A stretch of DNA of 25,189 bases, from the NCBI GenBank assembly GCA_021151805.1, contig JAGKWN010000058.1:1-25189 (forward strand), given 5' to 3'. Position 1 is the first letter of the stretch, and the number at the start of each line of letters is the position of its first letter. This document shows positions 7,786-16,200 of the stretch, in pieces. A program made the translations under genes and the position numbers. Origin of the DNA: Cytophagaceae bacterium. Its GTDB lineage: Bacteria; Bacteroidota; Bacteroidia; Cytophagales; Cytophagaceae. Below the pieces are notes generated by a model. The model ran no database searches. It saw only the letters and a list, made by a program, of their open reading frames with translations, and had not been told where the DNA came from.

Positions 7786-8325
7786 ATGACAGACGCAGAA
7801 TTACACGAACTTAAATTTCCGATTGGCAAATACAAAAAAACAGTCAATCCTTCAAAGGAAGAACTGGCGGCTTTTATTTCAGATATACATCTGTTTCCTC
7901 AACGGCTGCGGGAAGCGGTTGAACCATTAAGTCAGGCACAATTGGATACAACTTATCGCCCGGGTGGATGGACGATCAGACAAGTCATTCATCATTGTGC
8001 GGATAGTCACATGAACAGCTTCATCCGCTTCAAGCTTGCCTTAACAGAAGAAAACCCAACCATCAAACCTTATTGGGAAGATCGTTGGGCAGAGTTAATA
8101 GACAGTAAAATGGCCATTGAATTCAGTCTTCATATTTTAGATGGACTTCATACCCGTTGGACAGCCTTGCTCGACTCATTGACAGATGCAGAATTAAAAA
8201 GAATTTTCAAGCATCCTGAACACTCCGATCCTTTCACAATTGATGAATATATTGGCATGTATGCCTGGCACAGCAATCATCACCTGGCACACGTCACCGA
8301 ATTAAAGAAACGCAAGGGCTGGTAA
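7786..8325 (+). CDS. DinB/YfiT-like putative metal-dependent hydrolase or thiol S-transferase
   Basis: A 179-aa four-helix-bundle protein of the DinB/YfiT superfamily. The start LKFPIGKYKK and the motif GGWTIRQVIHHCADSHMNSFIR (around residues 60-81) closely recall Bacillus YfiT-type proteins. The metal site would be built from His69 or His70 in the first motif and His162 and His166 in WHSNHHLAHV. YfiT members are annotated as metal-dependent hydrolases, and related enzymes transfer low-molecular-weight thiols such as bacillithiol, so a cytoplasmic detoxification role is possible but not shown. No signal peptide is seen. It is preceded by an inverted-repeat-rich gap and followed by a strong terminator, so it probably ends this transcription unit. 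Confidence 0.85.
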   Translation: MTDAELHELKFPIGKYKKTVNPSKEELAAFISDIHLFPQRLREAVEPLSQAQLDTTYRPGGWTIRQVIHHCADSHMNSFIRFKLALTEENPTIKPYWEDRWAELIDSKMAIEFSLHILDGLHTRWTALLDSLTDAELKRIFKHPEHSDPFTIDEYIGMYAWHSNHHLAHVTELKKRKGW

Positions 8326-8358
8326 AATACAAACTTTAGTATTCATATTTCGAATAAT

Positions 8359-8398
8359 AAGAAAGGGCTTCATATATAATAGTATGAAGCCCTTTCTT
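8359..8398 (+). terminator. Strong hairpin terminator after DinB-like gene
   Basis: A perfect 16-nt inverted repeat pairs 8359-8374 with 8383-8398 across an 8-nt loop (TATAATAG). The arms contain AAGAAAGGGCTTCATA. It lies 34 nt after the DinB-like stop and ahead of the pectate lyase promoter region. The A-rich upstream and T-containing downstream flanks suit an intrinsic terminator, possibly in both directions. Confidence 0.75.
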
Positions 8399-8459
8399 AT
8401 TTAAAACCGAAAAACAAAATTCGTTTAATCCATTTTTCTAAAAAAATATTCTAAAATCC

Positions 8460-8468
8460 GTTACTTCT
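8460..8468 (+). promoter_or_regulatory. Putative promoter element upstream of pectate lyase
   Basis: GTTACTTCT resembles the GTTACTTTT element found before four other genes in this window, with one change. It sits 99 nt before the pectate lyase ATG and would give a leader of roughly 85 nt. No clear -33 element was identified. Confidence 0.3.
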
Positions 8469-8494
8469 CTATATCAAGTGGTGTATTTAAGATG

Positions 8495-8510
8495 AAGGTT
8501 GAAAAACCTT
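8495..8510 (+). promoter_or_regulatory. Leader hairpin with GAAA tetraloop before pectate lyase
   Basis: AAGGTT-GAAA-AACCTT forms a 6-bp stem closed by a GNRA-type loop, 48 nt before the ATG. It overlaps a 16-codon open frame (ATG 8492, stop ending 8542; MKVEKPLSWKNEILLI) that could be a leader peptide. Both may be chance; neither has supporting homology. Confidence 0.25.
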
Positions 8511-8558
8511 TATCCTGGAAAAATGAAATACTACTTATTTAAACTATAGAGACCGACG

Positions 8559-11500
8559 ATGAAAAAAGTCTATTTACTCATATTATCACTACTAAGCATT
8601 ACTGCATCCTTTGCGCAGGATCAGTGTAAAGTAGTTGGCTGGGCCACGCAAAATGGCGGCGTGACCGGAGGTGGTACAGCAACACCAACCGTAGTAAGCA
8701 CTTATGCAGCTTTAAAAACGGCACTTACTACAGCATCAGTAAAAGTGGTACATGTTTCCGGAACTATTACATTCCCTACCAATGGCCGTATTACCATTCA
8801 GGATACAGATGGGAAAACCATCATTGGTTTAGCCGGTTCAAGAATGATTTCTGTAGACATGACTTCCAGCGGATCAGGGATACTATATATTAAGAGATGT
8901 ACAAACTTCATCATGAGAAACCTGACCTTTGAAGGCCCTGCGGCTTATGATGTAGATGGCAATGACAACTTAACGCTGGATGATTGTCAGAATTTCTGGG
9001 TTGACCATTGCGATTTTCAGGATGGTATGGATGGAAATTTCGATTTGAAAAACATGACAGATTACATATCCATTACCTGGTGTAAATTCAGTTATAACAA
9101 AGCACCTAAAGCTGGAGGTTCAGGCGGCACAAACGACCATAGATTTTCAGACCTGATTGGTAGTTCTGACGGAGCTACACAGGATGATGGTAAATTAAGA
9201 ATCACTTTCCAATATTGCTGGTGGGCACAAGGCTGTGTAGAGCGTATGCCACGTGTACGTTTCGGAAAACTACACATTGCAAACTGTTTCTATAACAGTA
9301 CCGTATCAAACAGCTGTATTCGTGCCGGGTACAAAGCAGATTTATTAATTGAAAGCAACGTATTCGTTGGAGTAAAAAAACCAATTGATTTATACAATAA
9401 TGATTTCACTGCCGTAACAGCGAAAAATAACATTTTCACCAATACAACCGGTGGTACAACCGGCAGCGGAACGTCATTCACTCCACCTTATTCTTTAACA
9501 ATCGCTGCAGCCAGCACCGTTCAAAATCTTGTAACAAATACATCCTGCGGATCGGGGGCCACATTAGACAGCCCAACACAATGTGGCTGCGGGACGCCGG
9601 TAAACGTTGCCCCTGTTGCTACCCTTACTGCTCCGGCTACAGGATCAACAGCCTGTGTAGGAACAGCCATCGCAATAACAGCAACAGCAACGGATGATGG
9701 TACTGTTTCAAAAGTAGATTTCTATAATGGATCTACTCTTTTAGGTACAGACAATTCTTCACCCTATACATTCAGCTACTCGCCCACAGCAGCAGGTACT
9801 TTATCGCTGAAAGCCATTGCAACAGATAACGGTGGATTAACAGGAACATCTTCAACTGCTACCGTAACCGTATCTGCATTACCAACAGCAACCATCACAA
9901 GTCCATCTACTTCATTCTGCACAGGAGGAAATGTAGTGTTAACATCCAGCACAGGTGCTTCATACAAATGGTTCAACGGAACAACACAAGTAGGTACTGC
10001 CTCTATTTATACCGCAACAACTGCTGGTTCTTACACGGTTGAGGTTACCAATGCAGCAGGATGTAAAGCAACATCTGCGGCAAAAACAATCACTGTTAGT
10101 ACCTTACCAACAGCAACCATTACAAGTTCATCTACTTCATTCTGTACAGGAGGAAATATAGTGTTAACATCCAGCACAGGTGCTTCATACAAATGGTTCA
10201 ACGGAACAACACAAGTAGGTACTGCCTCTACTTATACCGCAACAACTGCTGGTTCTTACACGGTTGAAGTTACCAATGCGGCAGGATGTAAAGCAACATC
10301 TGCGGCAAAAGCAATCACTGTTAGTACCTTACCAACAGCAACCATCACAACTCCCAAAACATCTATCTGTACAGGTGAATCTGTAACGCTTACGTCAAGT
10401 ACAGGTGCTTCTTACAAATGGTTCAACGGAACAACTCAGGTTGGAACAGCATCTACGTATGCAGCAACGATTGCCGGAGCATACACCGTTGAAGTAACCA
10501 ATGCAGCAGGTTGTAAAGCAACATCTGCAGTAACTCAAATCGCAGTAAGCGCTGCTCCAACAGCAACGATCACGACTCCGGCAACTTCATTCTGCGACGG
10601 AAGCTCTACCGTATTAACAGCCAGCAGCGGTACATCTTACAAGTGGCTCAATGGAACAACGCAGGTTGGAACAGCTGCTACTTATACTGCGAATACTGCA
10701 GGTTCATATACCGTAGAAGTAACAAATGCCGGCGGTTGCAAAGCCACATCAGCAGCTACAGTAATTACTGTAAATGCATTACCGATAGCAACCATTACAG
10801 CTCCTGCCACATCCATATGTTCCGGAGCATCAGTAACACTTACAGCAAGCACAGGTTCTTCTTACAAATGGTTTAATGGAACAACACAGGTAGGCACAGC
10901 ATCAACATATACAGCAACAACTGCCGGATCATATACTGTTGAGGTAACAAATGCGGCCGGCTGTAAAGCAACGTCAACTCCTACCACTATTACAGCTGGG
11001 TCAATGCAATTGACCCCTACGATCGTTTCTTCAACAAACAAAATCTGTTCTGGCGAATCAACTGTACTGACAGCAAGTACTGGTGCTTCATACAAATGGT
11101 TTAACGGCACTACACAAGTAGGTACAGCTGCTACATACACCGCGACAACTGCAGGTTCTTATACCGTAGAAGTAACGAATGCGGGCGGCTGCAAAGCCAC
11201 GTCAATCGCAACTGTTATCACACAAGGCGCAGCACAACCGACGCCTACAATATCATCAACAACAAGCTCGCTATGCACAGGTGAATCAAGTGTGTTAACT
11301 GCAAGCAATGCGTCTTCATACAAATGGTTCAATGGCACAACACAGGTAGGCACAAATGCTACCTATACAGCCAATACGTCGGGATCTTATACTGTCGAAG
11401 CAACCAATACGGATGGCTGCAAAGCTACTTCTGCCGCAACAGTTATTACAGTTAATACAGTCCCTGCAGCCAGCATAACAACATCGGCAACTTCATTCTG

Positions 11501-13016
11501 TACAGGCGGTTCCGCTACTCTTGCGGCAAGTAACGGCTCTTCTTACAAATGGTTCAAAGGTACTACACAGGTAGGAACAGCTGCTAGCTATACTGCAACA
11601 ACCGGTGGTGATTACACCGTGGAAGTAAGTAATGCAAACGGCTGCAAAGCAACTTCAGCTGTTACCGTAATTACGGAAACAACAGCTGTAACCGCTACCG
11701 TCACTACACCTACAAACAGCATCTGTGCAGGAGGTTCTGTAACATTAACAGCCAGCGCAGGTGATTCATACAAATGGTTTAACGGAACTACACAAGTAGG
11801 TACAGCTGCTACATACATCGCGACAGCAGCCGGCGCATACACCGTTGAAGTAACTTCCGGAAATTGCAAAGCAACATCATCTGTTACTCAGATCGGCATC
11901 GTTAGCAGCCCCGTGGCAACGATCGCAGCTCCGTCAACCGCTATGTGTTCAGGTGGCTCAATTGTATTAACAGCCAGTGCAGGAACATCGTACAAATGGT
12001 TTAATGGCACAACACAAGTTGGCACAAACTCTACATACACAGCTACTGCAGCGGGTTCATACACCGTTGAAGTAACTGCAGCAGGCGATTGTAAAGCAAC
12101 TTCAACAAGTACTGTTATTACCGTTGTATCTAATCCGACTGCAACGATTACAGCACCGGCAACAACGATCTGTGATGGCAATGCCGTAACATTAACAGCA
12201 AGCGCAGGTGATACCTATAAATGGTTCAACGGTACAACCCAGGTTGGAACAGATGCAACGTATGCTGCAACAACTGCCGGATCTTATACCGTAGAAATCA
12301 GTAATGCCGGTAATTGCAAAGCAACATCAGCAGCTGTTACGATTACTGTAAACAGTGCGCCGGTGGCAACCATAAGCGGGCCGGCCTTTATATGTGCAGG
12401 AAGTTCAATAACACTTACATCAAGCACAGCATCTTCTTACAAGTGGTTTAATGGAACCACGCTGGTTGGAACAGATTTCAACTACACAACATCTGTACCG
12501 GGCGACTATACACTTGAAGTAACGAATGCTGCAGGTTGCAAAGCAACATCTGCAGTAAAATCAATAGCCGTTAACCAGATTGCTACCTGGTATGAAGACG
12601 CTGATGGAGACGGTTACGGTGATCCGAATTCAAGTGTTACGGTTTGCTGGCAGCCAAATAACTATATCGCTGTTGCAGGCGATGCATGTCCGAAAGATGC
12701 GAATAAAACTACTCCTGGCATTTGCGGATGTGGCGTAGCCGAAGGCACTTGCTCACCAACAGCAACGGTAAACGGAACAAGCGCAAACATTACTGTTACA
12801 CCGCAGCCATTTGATGATAATACGACAATAGAACTGATCAATTATGGTGTTATCAGATCTATACTTATAATCAGCACTTCAGGGGCAGTTGTTGAATCGA
12901 TAAACAATATCAATACAGAAAAAATCATGCTTGGAGAAAGCCTGTCATCCGGATTATATACCGTAGTTATTCAATCTGACAAAGGTGTGTATACAACGAA
13001 GATTGTAAAAAAATAG
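8559..13016 (+). CDS. T9SS-secreted PL1 pectate lyase with 12 Ig-like repeats
   Basis: Extracellular enzyme that would cleave polygalacturonate by beta-elimination; 1485 aa. A signal peptide (cut after ITASFA, residue 19) leads to a PL1 beta-helix (about 22-345) with FWVDHCDF at 146-153, an Asp-rich calcium region (DGMDGNFDLKNMTDY) and the catalytic Arg region ERMPRVRFGKLHIAN (Arg229/232/234). A bacterial Ig domain follows (about 350-438), then 12 tandem repeats of about 75 aa, each with the SYKWFNGTTQVGT core or a close variant and two Cys (in SFC-type and GCKATS motifs) that could form a disulfide. Next come the Asp-rich linker DADGDGYGDP, a Cys cluster and a type A T9SS sorting domain (about 1410-1485) ending GVYTTKIVKK. 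Surface attachment after export is inferred. It probably has its own promoter, and a terminator follows. Confidence 0.93.
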   Translation: MKKVYLLILSLLSITASFAQDQCKVVGWATQNGGVTGGGTATPTVVSTYAALKTALTTASVKVVHVSGTITFPTNGRITIQDTDGKTIIGLAGSRMISVDMTSSGSGILYIKRCTNFIMRNLTFEGPAAYDVDGNDNLTLDDCQNFWVDHCDFQDGMDGNFDLKNMTDYISITWCKFSYNKAPKAGGSGGTNDHRFSDLIGSSDGATQDDGKLRITFQYCWWAQGCVERMPRVRFGKLHIANCFYNSTVSNSCIRAGYKADLLIESNVFVGVKKPIDLYNNDFTAVTAKNNIFTNTTGGTTGSGTSFTPPYSLTIAAASTVQNLVTNTSCGSGATLDSPTQCGCGTPVNVAPVATLTAPATGSTACVGTAIAITATATDDGTVSKVDFYNGSTLLGTDNSSPYTFSYSPTAAGTLSLKAIATDNGGLTGTSSTATVTVSALPTATITSPSTSFCTGGNVVLTSSTGASYKWFNGTTQVGTASIYTATTAGSYTVEVTNAAGCKATSAAKTITVSTLPTATITSSSTSFCTGGNIVLTSSTGASYKWFNGTTQVGTASTYTATTAGSYTVEVTNAAGCKATSAAKAITVSTLPTATITTPKTSICTGESVTLTSSTGASYKWFNGTTQVGTASTYAATIAGAYTVEVTNAAGCKATSAVTQIAVSAAPTATITTPATSFCDGSSTVLTASSGTSYKWLNGTTQVGTAATYTANTAGSYTVEVTNAGGCKATSAATVITVNALPIATITAPATSICSGASVTLTASTGSSYKWFNGTTQVGTASTYTATTAGSYTVEVTNAAGCKATSTPTTITAGSMQLTPTIVSSTNKICSGESTVLTASTGASYKWFNGTTQVGTAATYTATTAGSYTVEVTNAGGCKATSIATVITQGAAQPTPTISSTTSSLCTGESSVLTASNASSYKWFNGTTQVGTNATYTANTSGSYTVEATNTDGCKATSAATVITVNTVPAASITTSATSFCTGGSATLAASNGSSYKWFKGTTQVGTAASYTATTGGDYTVEVSNANGCKATSAVTVITETTAVTATVTTPTNSICAGGSVTLTASAGDSYKWFNGTTQVGTAATYIATAAGAYTVEVTSGNCKATSSVTQIGIVSSPVATIAAPSTAMCSGGSIVLTASAGTSYKWFNGTTQVGTNSTYTATAAGSYTVEVTAAGDCKATSTSTVITVVSNPTATITAPATTICDGNAVTLTASAGDTYKWFNGTTQVGTDATYAATTAGSYTVEISNAGNCKATSAAVTITVNSAPVATISGPAFICAGSSITLTSSTASSYKWFNGTTLVGTDFNYTTSVPGDYTLEVTNAAGCKATSAVKSIAVNQIATWYEDADGDGYGDPNSSVTVCWQPNNYIAVAGDACPKDANKTTPGICGCGVAEGTCSPTATVNGTSANITVTPQPFDDNTTIELINYGVIRSILIISTSGAVVESINNINTEKIMLGESLSSGLYTVVIQSDKGVYTTKIVKK
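9876..12578 (+). repeat. Twelve tandem Ig-like coding repeats (about 225 bp each)
   Basis: I counted 12 SYKWFNGTTQVGT-type cores in frame. Each unit runs from an A-T-I-T strand through an F/I-C-x-G turn and T-A-S-x-G-x-SYKWF to YTVEVTNAAGCKATS. Units 1 and 2 are almost identical in DNA (9887-10110 against 10112-10335), a recent duplication; later units have diverged. Confidence 0.9.
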
Positions 13017-13037
13017 GTTCTGCATTATTTTTTTATG

Positions 13038-13077
13038 GAGTCAGATGTACGGACGTATTATCTGACTCTTTTTTTTA
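13038..13077 (+). terminator. Intrinsic terminator of pectate lyase gene
   Basis: GAGTCAGAT at 13038-13046 pairs with ATCTGACTC at 13060-13068 across a 13-nt loop and is followed at once by a run of eight T (13069-13076). It begins 22 nt after the pectate lyase stop codon, a classic rho-independent layout. Confidence 0.85.
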
Positions 13078-13084
13078 TTCAATC

Positions 13085-13131
13085 TGAACCTCCGGGTTCA
13101 TGCTAACTATTTAAAACATCTTCAAATAGTT
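13085..13131. promoter_or_regulatory. Two inverted repeats upstream of PL11 gene
   Basis: TGAACC-TCCG-GGTTCA (13085-13100) is a perfect 6-bp hairpin. AACTATTT (13105-13112) pairs exactly with AAATAGTT (13124-13131) across 11 nt. They lie between the pectate lyase terminator and the putative PL11 promoter and could be an operator or the remains of a second terminator; neither is followed by a T run. Confidence 0.3.
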
Positions 13132-13178
13132 CAATTTATAAGAAACTTTTACATGCTTATTAAATTGGAAGGATTGCT

Positions 13179-13188
13179 GTTACTTTTT
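13179..13188 (+). promoter_or_regulatory. Putative -7 promoter element of PL11 gene
   Basis: GTTACTTTTT, 65 nt before the PL11 ATG, fits TAnnTTT and matches the elements before TolC, the sigma factor and GH74. No conserved -33 element was found at standard spacing. Confidence 0.4.
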
Positions 13189-13243
13189 AATAATTCGTTT
13201 GTATTAGATATAAATGAACCGTTTTGACAATATCTGATTTTCT

Positions 13244-16200
13244 ATGAGAAATTTTACGTTCTTTTCAGTACAGAAGCCAATTATTTTTTTGATTCTGTTA
13301 TTTATTATTCCTCAATATTATTCTTCTGCTCAATATCAACTTGAAAAGCTGGACAGAGGAGTTGTTGCAGTAAGCTTGGGCGGTACGAAAGTTTTTGTTA
13401 GCTGGAGATGGCTGGGAACAGAAGATGATGTTACATTCAATCTATACCGGAATGGCACTAAAATCAATGCCAGTCCTCTGACCGTATCGAATTATACGGA
13501 TAATTCAGGCAGTACTGCAGCGAAATACAGCGTATCAGCGATTGTGAATGGTATTGAACAGCCAGTTTCATCCGGTGTAAGTCCATGGGCTCAGAAATAT
13601 TTAAAAGTTCCGTTGAATGTTCCTCCTGCAGGTGTAACCCCCGCAGGAGAATCATACACCTATAGTCCGAATGACTGCAGTATCGGTGATGTTGATGGAG
13701 ATGGAATACATGAAATTTTCGTAAAGTGGGATCCTTCAAACGCAAAAGACAATTCTCAGTCAGGTTATACGGGTAATGTTTATATAGATTGTTATACCAT
13801 GCAGGGAGTTTTTTTATGGCGCATTGACCTGGGAAGAAATATCCGGGCAGGCGCACATTACACACAATTCCTGGTATATGATTTTGATGGCGATGGTAAA
13901 GCTGAAATGGCCTGTAAAACAGCTGACGCAACAAAAGATGGAGCAGGAAAAATAATTGGCGATGGCAATGCCGATTACAGAAAAAGCAATGGCTATATTT
14001 TAGATGGCCCGGAATATCTGACGGTGTTCAATGGAAAGACCGGAGCAGCTATATCAACGGTAAATTACACACCGGCCCGGGGCACCGTTTCAAGCTGGGG
14101 CGACAATTACGGGAACCGTGTAGACCGTTTCATTGCTGCAGTGGTATATCTGGATGGTGTTCACCCATCAATGGTTTTCGGACGAGGCTATTATACACGT
14201 CTGGTAAGATCTGCGTGGGATTTTAAAAACGGGCAATTGGTGCAGCGCTGGATCTTTGACAGCAATAGCAGCGGTAACGGTAGTTATTTCAGTATGGGGA
14301 ATCACCAGATGACTGTCGGAGATATGGATGGAGATGGAAAACAGGAATTGTGTAACGGCGCCAGTACGATTGATGATAGTGGAAAAGGATTATGGGCAAA
14401 TAGTCTGGGCCATGGCGATGCGCTGCATATGAGTGATATGGACCCGGATCTGGAAGGTCTTGAAATATGGCAGTGTCATGAAGAGCCTGCACGCTATGGT
14501 AATTATGGAGTGGAATTCAAAGGTGGAAAAACAGGACAGCCGATCTGGGGATTAGGCGGAGGCGACCATGGCGATGTGGGCAGAGCGATGGCAGCAGACA
14601 TAGACCCAAGATATAAAGGGTACGAATGTTGGTCAACATCAAGTCCCATGTATACATGCAAAGGCGTTGTGATCGGAACATCCCGGCCATCCGTTAACTT
14701 TGGATTATATTGGGATGGAGATTTACAGCGCGAATTACTGGACGGAACAAAAATTGACAAATGGGATTACTTAAACAGTTCTTCAGCACGTTTAGCAAGT
14801 CTGTACGACGCATCCTATGGCGGAGGCGCATCCTGTAACGGCACAAAGCAAACGCCTAATTTATCAGGAGACTTGTTTGGAGATTGGCGGGAAGAAGTAA
14901 TCCTCCATAGCGCTGATAATGCGAGCCTGTTAATTTACACGACAACCATTGCTTCCTCATACAAATTCAGGACGCTGCTTCACGATCCTCAATACAGAGT
15001 AGCACTGGCATGGCAAAATTCAGCATACAATCAACCTCCCCATTTAGGGTATTATTTAGGCACGGATATGGCCACGCCTGCAAAACCAAACATTACAATC
15101 ATTCAGGGCAATACTAATTCCTGCAATGCAATAATAAGCTCTCCTGCAACGTCTTTCTGTGCCGGAAGCTCAGTAGTACTTACAGCAAGCACAGGTACTT
15201 CCTACAAATGGTTCAATGGCACCACACAGGTAGGTACGGGTGCAAGCTATACCGCAACGGCTGCGGGTGATTATACTGTAGAGGTAACAAATGCTGCAGG
15301 ATGTAAAGCAACATCGGCTGTTACGCAGATTACTGTAAATGCTTTGCCTGTTATTACCCCTTATGTAAAAATTGACGCAGGCGCATGGACAAATACGCAA
15401 ACTGCTGCTGCTTGCGAAGGCAGTGTCATTAGCTTAGGACCTCAGCCAAACCTTTCGACGGGCTGGAGCTGGACAGGCCCGAACAGTTTTTCATCAACAC
15501 TCCGCAACCCGGTCCTTTCAAATGCTGCTGTTAATAATTCCGGAAATTATATTGCCAGCTATATCGATGCGAACGGATGTAAAGCAAATGTAACCATCAG
15601 CATACAGGTAACCAAAGCTACAGCAACCATCACCGCTCCTGTTACCTCCTTCTGTGCCGGCGGTTCGGCAGTGCTTACAGCAAGCACAGGTACTTCCTAC
15701 AAATGGTTCAACGGTACTACACAGGTGGGAACGTCTGCAAGCTATACCGCAACGGCTGCGGGGGCTTATACCGTGGAAGTAACAAACAGTTCCGGTTGCA
15801 AAGCAACTTCGGCCGTTACACAGATCACTGTAAATGCAGCTCCAGTAGCAACCATCACCTCTCCTGTTACCTCCTTCTGTGCCGGCGGTTCGGCAGTGCT
15901 TACAGCAAGTGCAGGTACTTCCTACAAATGGTTCAACGGTACTACACAGGTGGGAACTGCTGCAACCTATACCGCAACAGCTGCGAGTGCTTATACTGTA
16001 GAGGTAACAAACAGTTCGGGTTGTAAAGCAACTTCAGCTGTTACACAGATTACTGTAAATGCTGCTCCAGTAGCAACCATCACCGCTCCTGTTACCTCCT
16101 TCTGCGCGGGCGGATCGGCAGTGCTTACAGCAAGTGGAGGTACTTCCTACAAATGGTTCAACGGTACTACACAGGTGGAAACTGCTACAAGCTATACAGC

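Noticed and set aside
9776..12181. Several antisense frames with repeated NHLYEAPVLAV-like segments
   Set aside because: They are the reverse strand of the SYKWFNG repeats; their repeated sequence mirrors the sense repeats and codon pattern.
13464..13934. Antisense 156-codon frame in the PL11 gene
   Set aside because: It lies wholly opposite conserved PL11 catalytic sequence and has no recognisable features.
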